From the NCBI RefSeq assembly GCF_040581485.1, contig NC_090135.1:5821001-5885000 (forward strand): a stretch of 64,000 nt of DNA, read 5' to 3'. Shown here piece after piece: positions 1-10,859 of this stretch. Numbering within the stretch: the first letter of the stretch is position 1; each line of letters begins with the position of its first letter. Made by a program: the position numbers and the translations under genes. Source of the stretch: Linepithema humile. Taxonomy: Eukaryota > Arthropoda > Insecta > Hymenoptera > Formicidae. The notes beneath the pieces were generated by a model. The model was not told where the DNA came from, ran no database searches, and saw only the letters and a list, made by a program, of their open reading frames with translations.

Positions 1-462
1 GCATCAACAAGAAAAATTGGTACAAATGCAGCAGCAGCTGCATTTGTTAATAAGTAGTGGTGCAACAACGCAGCAGCAGCAAAATACAAACACAGAAAAT
101 ATCCAAGAGCAGCAGCAGCCGGAGGAACAAACAAGAGGTACATTATTATTTTTTTTTATTTTTTGTAACTAAATGATTAATTTATATGCATGATTGTTTT
201 ATTTAATATAGTACTTATCTGTAAATGTGCTTATTTTTTAGAAAAAAGGAGAGGAGGCGGAAAGTCTCGCGCTCGCTGGTATCACCAGCGAGGTGGAAGA
301 AGTGAATGGGGAGGCAGAGGTGGATGGGGAGGCAGAGGTGAATGGGGAGGCAGAGGTGGATGGAGCGGCAGAGGTGGATGGGGTGGCAGAGGTGGGTGGG
401 GACCGAGAGGTGGCCAGGGCGGAAGAGGCCATATCATAATAAAAAAATATTATATAAATTAA
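1..462 (+). CDS. 3' end of an unidentified gene with Gln-rich segment and RGG/GW tail (partial)
   Basis: Two exons can be joined in frame. Exon A runs to 137 (reading from base 2) and is followed by a GT donor at 138-139. Intron 138-241 ends in a T-rich tract plus AG at 240-241. Exon B runs 242-462 and ends in TAA. The intron is phase 1. Exon A encodes a polar, Gln-rich stretch (QQQEK-, TTQQQQN-, QEQQQPEEQ-like) and exon B encodes Lys/Arg followed by about eight GGRGGW/GGRGEW-type repeats. RGG boxes usually bind RNA or serve as arginine-methylation targets; that role here is inference. The upstream part lies outside the window. I do not recognise the family. The splice junction and the single frame across it are the main support. 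Confidence 0.5.
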
Positions 463-469
463 AAAGATA

Positions 470-1015
470 TTAGATAAATATAAAAATATTTTTATATATT
501 AATTTCATATTAATATTAATTTTATTTTTTTTAACAAACTTTTATTTTTTAATATTTTTTTTGTATTTTTTATTTATATTTTTATTATTTTTTAACTTAT
601 TTACTTATACAATATACTTATATTTTTATTTTTTAATATCTTTTCTATTTTTTATTTATATTTTTATTTTTTAACTTATATTACTTATACAATATACTTA
701 TATTTTTTTTATTTATATTTTTATTATTTTTGACGATATTTTTATTATTTTTTAAGTTTTTATTTATATTTTTATTTTATATTTTTTTTATTGATTTATT
801 ATTATTATTAATAATATGTTTTTTAATCTAATTTATGTGATAACATTATAATAAATATATATTGACTAGTCATATTGTGATAATTTTATATTAAGATTCA
901 TTTTACATATATATAAAATAAAATTTCAAATAAAATCAATTATCTCGTGCTAACTCTCTATCCCGTCACATATTTATAGATAAATAAAATATTACTAACA
1001 TGTCTGCAAATGACA
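470..1015. other. AT-rich gene-free stretch
   Basis: Long T-rich runs built from repeats of TATTTTTATT and TTATTTTTTAA. There is no plausible reading frame and no clear element ends. It may include the 3' UTR of the gene ending at 462. Confidence 0.6.
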
Positions 1016-1389
1016 TCACATATGTATAAAAGAAATATATGGAAAGATTAATGAAATGTGGTATAATAGGGCTCCTGGCGAAGGTCCACTAAAAAAACCT
1101 AACGCGCCATTAGTGGAACCTCGAAGGTGATGCGAAAGACCACTATTAATAATACTATTATAATTACTAATAAATACTATTATAATTACTAATAATACAT
1201 TATTTTTACAATATTTTAACAAGAGTACAATAAATCTGACTGCATTTATAATATATGTTACCGTCTCCTCCACTCATCTCCATAGTACAGTAACTTTTGC
1301 TAATATGCAGTAGTTTAAAATAAATGATTAAAAATGGAATAAAATATAATATGGCATATGGAGCATATATCATAGATTGTTGGTGTGAA

Positions 1390-1580
1390 AATTTTAATTA
1401 TCTTTTATATAGAAATAATTCGTCTACATTTGACACGTTAAAATGTACACCGATCTCAGATTGAGATACTAGAGTGTACGAAAATTAAGTACATTATTGA
1501 TCTCACTATTCGGATTCTCCGAATGTACGAATAGAAAATTATTGAACGGGAGAAAAAATATCAGGACGCGAGTGACTAAT
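1390..1580 (-). mobile_element. Diverged MITE copy, same family as 62449-62675
   Basis: The core around 1448-1505 contains GTACACCGATCTCAGATT, GAGATACT, GTGTACGAAAA and TTAAGTACATT in the same order as the reverse complement of the element at 62449-62675. That element has clear TIRs; here the ends are eroded and I only give approximate limits. Confidence 0.5.
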
Positions 1581-1599
1581 TGTAAGTTGGGAAATAATT

Positions 1600-2330
1600 A
1601 AAAGTTTTACAGGTATGTAAAATCTTTCGAGTCGATAGACATAAATGCCAAAGCAAGCATGGCTAAACGAATAAGGCGAATGGCAAGAACATAGTATATG
1701 TTAAATTTACACTTTGTTGCAATATTGCAAAATAACTTCATTTTTCTATTGACAATAGCAAATCTGAATTATTTCAAAAATTGTTAGTTTTAACATATGC
1801 GAATATTATTAATAAATATAAACTATTATTTTTTAAGCAAAAAAAAGATTATTTGATAATTTACACTGTTAGAAACAAATGCGGAAAAAAGAAAAGAAAG
1901 TTGCGAGAAGCAAATCTCGAACACGGGATTTTTCATATTCCAGCAACATGCCTTAGAAACACTTACTTCTTAGCATTTATCGTCTGTTGCGTCGGCTCGG
2001 TGGAAGGGAGACGGCGTTCTCTTCCATTGGTCGACCGGGTCGAGCTCACACGGATAGGGTGACGTCATCGGTTCTCGGTTGTATTAGTGTGATGCCGCCG
2101 CTCGTTTCTGGCAGCATTGCGCTAGCGTACAACTCGCGGACTCGAACAAACTGATTCGGTCCGCGGAGACGCTGAACAAGCGCAATCACCGAAATTGCTT
2201 GCGCCAGCGTCCAAGAGTGGAAACGCTACTTCGCGCGATGAAACGCTTTTTTTTCTCGGACAAAAATGAGGGTTTTATACGGGAAAGTATTAGGAGGAAG
2301 AAAAATCTTTAAGAAAAATTATGCGAGAAA
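1600..2330. other. CpG-containing, promoter-like stretch without a recognised gene
   Basis: From about 1970 to 2260 the base composition becomes clearly more GC-rich than the neighbours. It contains a perfect CRE palindrome TGACGTCA (2061-2068), an inverted CCAAT box (ATTGG near 2025) and a hairpin at about 2136-2168 (CGCGGAC-type stem closed by TTCGGTCCGCG). An open frame at 1781-2062 has no recognisable domain. This could be a promoter of a gene outside the read or the end of a repeat; I cannot decide. Confidence 0.3.
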
Positions 2331-2487
2331 ACATTTATTTTTACGAACAAAAGTACATGATTTGAGAATAATAAAAATATTTGTTTTTATTTCTTAAATT
2401 TTTCATAGTTTTTACATAGTTTCTATACAATTATACATTTTACATTTTAAAACTAACAATATTTTCTTAAATTAAATAAAAAAATTT

Positions 2488-2493
2488 TTTATT
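2488..2493 (-). terminator. Poly(A) signal of the DNA polymerase gene
   Basis: AATAAA on the minus strand (TTTATT on plus), about 110 bases past the polymerase stop codon at 2605-2603 and inside a very AT-rich 3' flank. Confidence 0.45.
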
Positions 2494-2602
2494 TATACTT
2501 TTTACAAAAATTTATAAATCTACTTAAAGCTATTTACATAAAGTCGGAAAACACGCGCTAATCGTCGACAGCGAAAGAGCGAAAGAACAATTCCGTAAAA
2601 AA

Positions 2603-5600
2603 TTAGTGAATCGCGTAACCGTAAGGAACGGAACAACGACTACTGAGAAATCTACGTTTCAATAGCACAGGAGTACAAGCTTTCACTTCGTCGCGAGTTA
2701 TTAACTCGTGAAAAGCCGTACGCCGAATTGCTCTGAAACGTAGATTTATCGATGTTCTATGTGACTTTCCTTCTTCACTTTCCTCTTCTCGTCCCTCTCG
2801 CTCTTTTTGCAATATTAATTCTCTTATACTATTAAAATTAACTAAGCATGAGTTTGCAAAGTTTAGGGTTATACCCTTTACTTTGCAAACTTCGTGCGTG
2901 AGTCCTTTCGGTGTGCGAACAACGTAAGCATAAAATTTCGGGCCACCGGATACAAACGCCTCGATGTAACTACCGGACCCATAGCTTTCGAGTTCATTCG
3001 TCATATCGCCCAAAAAATTACCCGTACGCGGCTCGTATTCGGAAGGATCACCGCTGCTTACATAAATGCAAGAATCGGTATCATAATATAAAACGCGTCG
3101 ATCTAAGCGTTCTAAATATTTATACAACACTAATCGCGCTAGCGCCGTCGTGTACGCCGCTAAAACGACGTTGGTAAGAGGCAAGGGAACGTCGGCCTCT
3201 TCCGAAAGAAGAATTTAAACAACTTCGCGACCGAACGTAATCCCGAATTTTTCGCGATATTGTTACTTTCGAGAACAATACCTTCGGTTTCCTCGTAATC
3301 GCGAAGATATCGTTCTTTAGCCTCGTCATCGGTACATTCACTCGGCCACCCGCTGGCTTCTTGTTTTAATTTTAAAAATGTATTAATATATTCGGCGAAT
3401 AATCCACCCTGCCGCGTACCGTGATCGTAGCGTGTTGCGTTGTACTGCCAAATCTCGCTAACCTCCGACACGAAATAACCTTTTTCAAGCGCTTTGCGAT
3501 ATTCGCACGATACCCATGTACCCGTAAATTCACGTTCGGAAGGCACGTGTGTACAATTTTCGCGTGAAAATGTTTTGCAGCAACTGCGGCACAACGCGAA
3601 TAACAATTTTCCGCGTACGCGATACGGTAACACGGGGTGAAAGAGATCGCGCGGTGCGAGTACTTTGCAACGTACGAGGCCTTCGACGGAGTCGAAATTA
3701 TAATTCGGGCCTTCTCCGATTAGTACCGAACATTCCTCCCCGACATACACCGTGGGATGTCCGATCGGAAAAGTACCCGTTTTTAAAACATACGGATACA
3801 GAGAACATACATCGATGTATCGTATCTTCTCTGTACCCGTAATTTCATATCGAGTCGCAACATTCCCCGTACGCCCGCCGTAAAACGCATCGCGCGGATT
3901 GAGCGGTTCGTTTTCAACCATTTGATGGTGCTGTAAATATTCCCGCATTACGCTATTTACAACCATCGCACGATCGAAATCGCACTCCCATTTTTCCGTC
4001 ACCGTGTATCCGCATTTTCGAAGACGATATGTCGTTGCGACGGTATGCTCATAACGCAAATCAATCGTATTCCTACGTTCGCTGTTTACGGAGAGGTTAC
4101 TGTCGCGGTTGATTCTAAAGCACGACGGGCAACCGTGCCAAAAGCATCCGTGAAATTGAAACACGTGATGTCGTGTTACGCCGTTTTCTAACGATTCGTA
4201 ATATCCGTCGACGAGTGTGCCGTCAAGTACGCGATATTCGCGGGTACGCCCTGCGTGAATAATGGGATGACCGAGCTCTCGCTCCATCCACACCAACCAA
4301 CGCAGTGCTTTGCGCGATTGCGTATTCACGTGTCTGTACCCATCCGATGGAATTATACCAATCTCGCTTTCACGCAGAAAGTTTTTTCTAAAAACCCTCA
4401 TACACGTGGAAGCGATTGTTGTACATTCCTCGAATGGGCACACTTTTCCGCGCCTCAGGAAAATTTTCCTAAAAGCCATGCACGCTCGTCTAAGAATATC
4501 CACGTCGTTGCGACAATAGCGCGATATCTCGAGTTGAAAATCAAAAATATAATTCGCCCGGGTTACTTGTCGTGCCATGCTAAAAACTGTTCGCGTTCTT
4601 TCGTATTCATAGTTTCCGGAGAGTAATACTCGACGCCCGGCAACGGTCCTACATAGAATTGATTATTGAGTGTGTTAAATAAATGCGGAAAGACGCCTTT
4701 ATCCAAAGTATTCGCCAGCCCGAAAGCTTTTGGTAATTTGGATAACCGCATCGGCATATAATTAACACTGTCGATAAATTTGGTATTTCCTACCGTTAGT
4801 ACTATGATTTTAGTACCGCTCAAAATTACACGAGGTTCTGTCGAAATACCGCTTTCTACTAAATATCGGAGGATAAATTGCGCGTCGAACGATTTTGCGT
4901 TATGAGCAATACAAATTATTTTTTTAAAATATATCGTCGGACGCGTCGCGAAATTTACAAATTCTTTAACGGGATCGTGACGAAATGTAAATTCGCGGAT
5001 ACCGCACCAAAGACACCGCACCGACATATCTTCTATTTCCGCGCACGATTCGCAAATCTGCTGCGCGACGCAGAGAATAGGCACGTGAATTTTTACATTA
5101 GCGGTACCTCGAAGCGTTTCATCCTGTCGTGTTTCGAAATCGTAAAACACGAATGCGGAGCGGTTTTCTGTTTTCGACACGTGTTCATCCTCATTTTGAT
5201 CTTTGAAATGCTCTTCCGAAGAGCGACCCGCGATGCTACTCAAAGCTCGATTGATCGGCATCATGCAGCAATAATGATTTAGCGGTTGGTGAGAACGACA
5301 CGTGAAACAGAAAGCCGCGCCGCATTCGTGCTGTTTCTTTCGTTCGATTACACGACCGCACTCGCTGCAAAATCGTATAACGCTGCAAACGCTTTGAAGC
5401 GAATGCTCGTCGTACGATTTTTGCGCGCAATGACGCTCGAGGCATGCGCGATTAAAAAATTCGCGATTACATTCCGTGCAGCGTATTCGCTCATGTTCGA
5501 ATCTCTCGCAAGTTGGAACCATGTTACAACGCGGGCATTTATTAGAGCATCGATGCCCTTTCGCGTCACTGCGATAAGCTACGTTGCACGGAATGCAATA

Positions 5601-7981
5601 CCCTCTACTTCCAACAGCGGCTCTTAAATTTAAAATCACGCTATAATGACGCGATTCGGCGACAAATAAAATATTTAATCGAGATATAGGTTCTCGATGT
5701 AGAGAGGCTAGCACCGCTGTTCCGTCGAATAACGGTTTACCCCCGCGACCAAAAGTGTCGGAATTGTAAACTATTATCGCGACATTTTCCGCGGCTAAAT
5801 ATTGTTGGAAATGTTCGATTTCCCTAATTCCGCAGCCGACTTCCGGAATCGCGATACCGACTTTTTTCGTCAACTCGCCGGCAAGTTCGCGTTGCGACGA
5901 CGAATTTCGTGTTCTCACCGCGTTCCATCTCGCATGCAACTCGCCTGTACGCACATTTCCACGCTCGTTATTAATCTGTGCCGTCACGAGCGCGCGAGGA
6001 AAACACAGATTATCGCTGTTGTTTATTGTTAAAATCGAACGTTTACCAACAATATCTAGAGCGTTATATCCACATCCCGCGGGAGGAGTGATACGAAAAA
6101 CGCGGATATTAAACTCTTGCGGTACGTTTAACCCCCCTGAACTTTGAGCTAATAAACTCACGAGATTCCAAATGTTCTCGGGAGTCAAATCGTTCGCCGG
6201 ACGGAACGATATTCCAGCGGGGCCGTGAGAAAGAGCCGGAGAGTCGAAAGACAATCCAACATAATCTCCCGGTACGCATGAAAATATCGTGTAAGAGTGA
6301 ATTTCGCGAAACGCGTTTTCCAATCGTGTGTAAACCTCCCCTCCTCCCTCGGGAAACGGAAGTATACGGAATCTAGCCTCTCTACCCTCTATCCCGAAAT
6401 TTCTAAACCTACGCGTGTTTTCCGATACTAATTCTATATAATTAAAATTATCGCCGACCTGATTATTATTCCGACGCCTTTCCGCCGCCGATGCTGCATC
6501 GATATCCTCCGCTCGCCTCGTTTTCTCCTCCGTTCTTTCCTCTTCCTGCGGCGCTGTTTCGAAGTCGTCGGTTTCGCCAGTCGATTCCACACCCGACCGA
6601 GTTTCCTCCGGCTCTTCTTCTCTACCACCACCTGTTTGAACTGCAAAAGTCAAAATTAAAAAATTAGCGAATTAATTAGAAAATTTGATAAAATATATTT
6701 TATATCTTCATGCTCGAATTTTATTTGCAATAAAAATCGAAAAATTTGTAGTGTTAAATCAGCTCACCTCTAAATTTTCTTCTTTTTTATTTTACACCCT
6801 TGTTTGATAATTATAATCGGGAGAGTAAGAAATCACAGGGGGTCTGTATCCTGTGAAAATTTTAATGTTTAAAAAATAAAATTCGAGCATAAAAGCAACT
6901 GTAAAAATTTGCAATCTTTCTTACCTCTGTCAGCCATTCCCCATCCGTCTTGCTCGTGGCTTTGTTCATCCCCTCCTTCATAATTCCTCTCCTCGGCCTG
7001 TAATTCCTCTTCCTGCTCTTCCTCCTCCTGCTCTTCTTCTTCTTCTTCTTCGTCTTCCTGCTCTTCCTCTTCCTCTTCCTCCTGCTCTTCCTCTTCGTCG
7101 TCTTCGTCAGCCATGGGTAATATTACTTTCTGTGGACGGTCGTTATCTAAAAATTGACGTTATTAATTTTTCAAATTTTTTAGTTATTTTATGCTTCTGC
7201 TAAGATAACTTTTCTTATCACTTACTGTACAAAGGACTGAATATTTCCTCCTCATCGAACGAGCTCACTTCGCGAGGAGCCGGCTGACTCGTCGATTCGT
7301 TGCTCACAAGATCGACAAGCTCCGGCGTAAGAATAATTCGCGCGCGAGCTAAAACATTAAATTTTTTTAAAAATTTCCTAATATTAAATCAATGCTGTTA
7401 TTTTATTTCATATAAATTACTTTTACAAAGGTCTATTACTTACACAAAGGTCCAGCCTCAGGCGAGGTATCGGCTCGCCGTCTTATCCCGCGGCGTTGAG
7501 TAGCTCGCTCTTTGACATAATTTTGACGTACGCCACGCGCCACACCCTCCACCGCCATAATTTTTTTTGGCTCGTGACATTGTAGCGTTCCTAAAAAATA
7601 ATAATTTTAATTTTTTTTAATTTTGTTTTAAATATTCATAATAAAAAACAGAAACTTACCATTTTTTACCGCACCACGATAGTAATTCAGCAGGCCGGCG
7701 ATATAGCCTCCCGCATCCTCTTCTTCGTTGTCGTTAAACACACGCCTCATCTCGATTATTTCGCTGGCAATAATCAAAAGCTGGAGGTAAATCGAGAAAT
7801 GCCCCAAACGGAATAAAACCGCGAACACCGCGCTAGGGCACGCATCCGCAAACTTTGCGAATACAACATAATTATTATCGTCGTTGTCGGATAACGACGA
7901 TAAATAATTATCGATGCAGAGCCCGTTTAAACTACGAGTCAATCGCAAACACGATTCGATAATTTCCCGCAAACTAGACAT
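2603..7981 (-). pseudogene. Protein-primed family-B DNA polymerase (Polinton/Maverick-adintovirus type), five-exon gene, broken
   Basis: Coding exons on the minus strand are 7981-7660, 7590-7444, 7348-7226, 7146-6925 and 6640-2603. Every intron is phase 1 with GT-AG ends, and the frame runs on into the polymerase. Exons 1-3 give a small helical and basic N-terminal region, exon 4 a Glu/Asp-rich tract. Exon 5 holds, in order, a DNLCFPRAL/HYSVIL segment that could be an OTU-like Cys/His pair (inference), Cys/His knuckles (5360-5600), Exo I FYDFET (about 5145), Exo II AHNAKSFDAQ (about 4900), Exo III YCRNDVDILRR (about 4505), Pol motif A DVCSLYP (about 3800) and motif C YYDTDS (about 3080). It is damaged by a frame change near 4570, and by a second near 3230 together with loss of sequence around motif B. 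Such polymerases copy linear DNA ends from a terminal protein. No integrase, ATPase or capsid gene is nearby, so this is an isolated remnant or a host-captured gene. Confidence 0.8.
6786..7146 (-). other. Alternative short 3' end of the polymerase gene (acidic isoform)
   Basis: Exon 4 (7146-6925) can splice to the polymerase exon, but there is also an acceptor (TTTTCACAG) with an exon from 6850. Joined in the same phase it encodes about 20 residues (GYRPPVISYSP-...) and stops at 6794-6792. AATAAA at 6791-6786 starts directly after that stop codon. No donor follows, so this would be an alternative terminal exon giving a short acidic protein without polymerase. Direct evidence is only the splice sites, frame and signal. 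Confidence 0.45.
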
Positions 7982-8069
7982 TTTTAATTCAACGTGGCTT
8001 CGATACGCAGTGAAATCACACGAAGACGGAAATACAGATCGCTATGATCCCGAATGCGCGAGAAAATGT

Positions 8070-8106
8070 GAAACTGTGCGATTTTTCAGCGTCTTCCCGT
8101 TTTATA
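8070..8106 (-). promoter_or_regulatory. TATA-type core promoter of the polymerase gene
   Basis: TATAAAA on the minus strand at 8106-8100, about 120 bases upstream of the ATG at 7981. A start site around 8075 would give a short leader. The neighbouring gene points the other way, so 7982-8827 acts as a shared intergenic region. Confidence 0.4.
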
Positions 8107-8510
8107 CCCAGTTTTCTCCCCACCTTGAGAAAATTTAGGAAAAAAGCATCCTTTTCAAATATTTTTATTACACTTCCTTTGAAACTGGACAATGGTCCAG
8201 GTCCTTTCATCGTACAACGTTTCGGTCATTTCGTCGTACTTTTCACGATAATCCTATTATTCAACGAACAATACTTCAAGATAGGAGAGCAAGGTGCTTC
8301 GGAAAAAATAAAATATCAAGTTGATTGATTCAGGGTAAGAATAATCCTATAGTATTGAACACGTAGTAAAAATTCCGACGATAAACTTGTTAAAAAATAC
8401 TACGCGACGGGTAGAAATTCTATTGATTGAATAAGAATAATCTACTATATATCAATCGCGTAATAAAAACCACAATAGGGTAGCAAAAATTTTTCCGTTG
8501 TAAGATCATG

Positions 8511-8570
8511 AAAATTTATTCCGTAACATGTTGCGACACGAAAATTTATTCCGTAACATGTTGCGACACG
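8511..8570. repeat. Two perfect tandem copies of a 30-bp unit between divergent genes
   Basis: Units at 8511-8540 and 8541-8570 are identical. Each contains CCGTAACATG and TTGCGACACG. The rest of 8110-8827 is AT-rich with no gene. The position between two divergent genes would suit a regulatory or origin-like role, which is inference. Confidence 0.6.
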
Positions 8571-8827
8571 AAAATCGAAACTTTCTTTATCTAGTTGAAT
8601 TTTCGTGGGAATTCGGAAAAGTAATATTTGTTAATGCGTCGCCTTTGCGACCAATCATAGTGCTTAAAAGTTTATATGTGTTCAAATTTCCCCCACCATT
8701 TTCTGTTACGTAGAAGATTGTAACATTTTTCTCATTCGTCTTCTAGCATTCGAACCTACAAGTTCAACAGCGAACAAGTTTCAGTTTTCGTATTTTTGTT
8801 TCGCGTCTGCGTATAAAAATCAGTGTC

Positions 8828-9385
8828 ATGGATAAACGCCGGGAAATTGTGGAATCCGAAAAGCCGACAAAGTGCAGCGACACTTCCGAAGCAAGATGCG
8901 ACATCTCCGAAAAAATTGTGCAGAATTGCATGTTATCTACAACATATGGGTTGAATTTTTCCTATACGAAGAAAATTCATGTTGGGCTGCAAACTTCAAT
9001 CAACGGCGACGAGTTTGATTTTCAACCTTTCGTTAAATTTTCATCCAAGAGAGCCGATGGTATTTGCTTCAACATGGCGGAATGGCAAAAATTTCAAGAA
9101 AATATGAAGCAAATGTCGGATTACTTAAATGGAAATAGTATTACGGTAAACTCGATTATTATCAACAAGATAATTATAAATTTCACCACTGCTTATGGAG
9201 CAAGAGCTTTGTTATTGACATATCGAGAAAACGGACAAAAAGTTCAACCTTTGGAAAATACCACGACTAAAGAAAAAATTCATGCGCCGAAGAAACGCCG
9301 GACTTATTCGCTCGCTATAGCAATGCAGAGAGCTAGTTTTCTGGGACTAGAAAATATACTCGAATGTGTAAACGCTAATTTGTGA
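8828..9385 (+). CDS. Small unidentified protein with weak resemblance to PC4-type ssDNA-binding fold
   Basis: The frame has 185 codons, starting at the ATG just after TATAAAAATCAGTGTC. Residues about 55-95 read as a short beta-rich stretch (FDFQPFVKFSS) followed by ADGICFNMAEWQKF and a helix. This is the spacing seen in PC4/p15 proteins (fully beta, then a GI-L/F-N-x-x-x-W-x-x-L/F helix). The second half has a beta-rich segment and a Lys/Arg patch (KKRR). An ssDNA-binding protein next to a protein-primed polymerase would make sense, but the match is by eye and weak. It is divergent from the polymerase gene. It could simply be an unknown protein of the same mobile element. Confidence 0.45.
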   Translation: MDKRREIVESEKPTKCSDTSEARCDISEKIVQNCMLSTTYGLNFSYTKKIHVGLQTSINGDEFDFQPFVKFSSKRADGICFNMAEWQKFQENMKQMSDYLNGNSITVNSIIINKIIINFTTAYGARALLLTYRENGQKVQPLENTTTKEKIHAPKKRRTYSLAIAMQRASFLGLENILECVNANL

Positions 9386-9657
9386 ATCGACTGAATATAA
9401 TCACCACTAGTGCCAATGATTGCGCTAAATATCTTATTAATAAAATACAAATAAGACTACCTATTGTGAGCTATATCGAAAACGATATTATAAAACTCGC
9501 GTTCAAATCTAATTGTCACGAAATACAAACTAATGTACGTACGCAACTAAAAGATTTAACATTTCTCGACGATCAATTTGAAATTGTATTTTTAGAATTA
9601 ATCGCTCTTTACTTCGATCAAATTGTACATATAATTAGATTTCAACAAAAATTGTAA
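9382..9657 (+). CDS. Overlapping downstream frame without ATG (frameshifted tail of the preceding gene?)
   Basis: The frame overlaps the previous stop by four bases (GTGA), is open for 90 codons, and contains no ATG at all. Upstream in this frame a stop sits only three bases before the overlap. It can therefore be read only by frameshifting, by reinitiation at GTG, or not at all. The product would be helical (LIALYFDQIVHIIRF at the end). Either one longer gene was split by an indel or this is a real termination-reinitiation arrangement. Confidence 0.35.
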   Translation: MNRLNIITTSANDCAKYLINKIQIRLPIVSYIENDIIKLAFKSNCHEIQTNVRTQLKDLTFLDDQFEIVFLELIALYFDQIVHIIRFQQKL

Positions 9658-9773
9658 TTCATACATTAATGTATACTTTTATAATTTATAATTAAATTTG
9701 ATTCTATTAAAAATCATAAAATGTATAAACTTTATTTTGTCAGTACAATTATGTATTCTTAAGAAAAATTTTA

Positions 9774-9779
9774 AATAAA
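9774..9779 (+). terminator. Poly(A) signal after the small gene pair
   Basis: AATAAA, about 115 bases after the stop at 9657, in AT-rich sequence. It is the first good signal downstream. Confidence 0.4.
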
Positions 9780-9879
9780 CGATTTTGTATTCCATTTCTC
9801 GTGTTTGTTTTCTTCCTCTTTTTGCATGTTCCTGCACTCGCCATCCTCAATCCATACAGCGCGCTCAATCCGCGAAAAC

Positions 9880-10575
9880 GGGTGGCTGACGCTCACTCCG
9901 TTCACGCGATATCGCTGCACCCTTAACCAACATGCCGAATATCAGACTAAAAGGCATCTGATCATTCGTCGCTGCGACGTCGTTCTTTTGTTCGCTATAC
10001 GTGCCCGGCGCGCGCTCTATACCGTTTGCACTCCCTTAGTCGTCACTCTATCTCGTCGAATATCGGTCTAGCAGACTAGAATCCACCGTTTGACTCCGTG
10101 ACGTCGTTCTTTTGTTCTCCTATACTTGCCCGCTCACAGATCTCTTGGCCGTAGTTCTATCATCCCCCGCCCGACATCTTGGCGATGTTTGTTTACATTT
10201 CCCATACCTGCCAGAGAGTCCGGAATACCTCATATAGACGCGGCCCCACCATAAATACGCTCCGTCCCTTCACGGACTAAAGGCGACTGTGTGACGTCGT
10301 TTGTTTTGATGCCCCATACCTGCCAGAGAGTCCGGGATACCTCATATAGACGCGGCCCCTCCATAAATACGACCCCTTCGCGAGGCGACTGTGTGACGTC
10401 GTTTGCTTTGACGCCCCATACCTGCCAGAGAGTCCGGGGTACCTCATATAGACGCGGCCCCGCCATAAATACGACCCTTCGTGAGGCGACTGCGTGACGT
10501 CGTTTGTTTTGATGCCCCATATCTGCCAGGCCCCATACCTGCCAGGCCCCATAGCTATAAATACGACCGTACGAC
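9880..10575. repeat. Tandem promoter-like repeats of about 102-112 bp
   Basis: Clear units are 10201-10312, 10313-10414 and 10415-10515, with a partial unit from 10516. More diverged relatives lie back to about 9960. Each unit carries CCATACCTGCCAGAGAGTCC, CATATAGACGCGGCCCC, a TATA-like CATAAATACG and GTGACGTCGTTTG (CRE-like). The last units shrink to short CCCATACCTGCCAGG repeats followed by CTATAAATACGACCGTACG. The CATAAATACGACC motif reappears near 17350. Arrays of promoter-bearing monomers are known at the 5' ends of some retroelements, but no reverse transcriptase frame follows here. Confidence 0.6.
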
Positions 10576-10859
10576 TTGAAACCGTGTGAGCTTCGGCGGA
10601 CGCGGATTAGCTCGCCGGAATCCAGGTTCGGTCGGTTGGGGGTATGTCAAATAAACCAAATGCTCGTTTATAACAAAATAATGAAACAGCGTTTATTGAG
10701 AAAGATGTTGATTCGATTTGCCTCGAATGATCTGCTACAATGCTCGTGCATACATGCGAAGCGTGTGCAAGATGAATTTGAAATAGCATACAAATTAGCC
10801 AAATATCGGTGAAGTAATTAACAAGTGATAGCGAAATAGTTCTTTAAAGCGGCGTGAAA

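Noticed and set aside
238..432. Antisense Ser/Ala/Thr-rich frame
   Set aside because: It is the complement of the RGG/GW repeat; the plus-strand frame is supported by a splice junction.
1016..1273. Minus-strand 85-codon frame and a plus-strand peptide near 1050-1130 (EMWYNRAPGEGPLKK)
   Set aside because: No domain, no splice support, and stops close by on both sides.
5286..5627. Plus-strand frames over the polymerase gene
   Set aside because: They lie opposite the Cys/His region of a clearly recognisable polymerase and show no motif of their own.
10230..10552. Minus-strand frames with MRYPGLSGRYGASKQT repeats
   Set aside because: They arise from the promoter-like tandem repeats; the frame changes between units.
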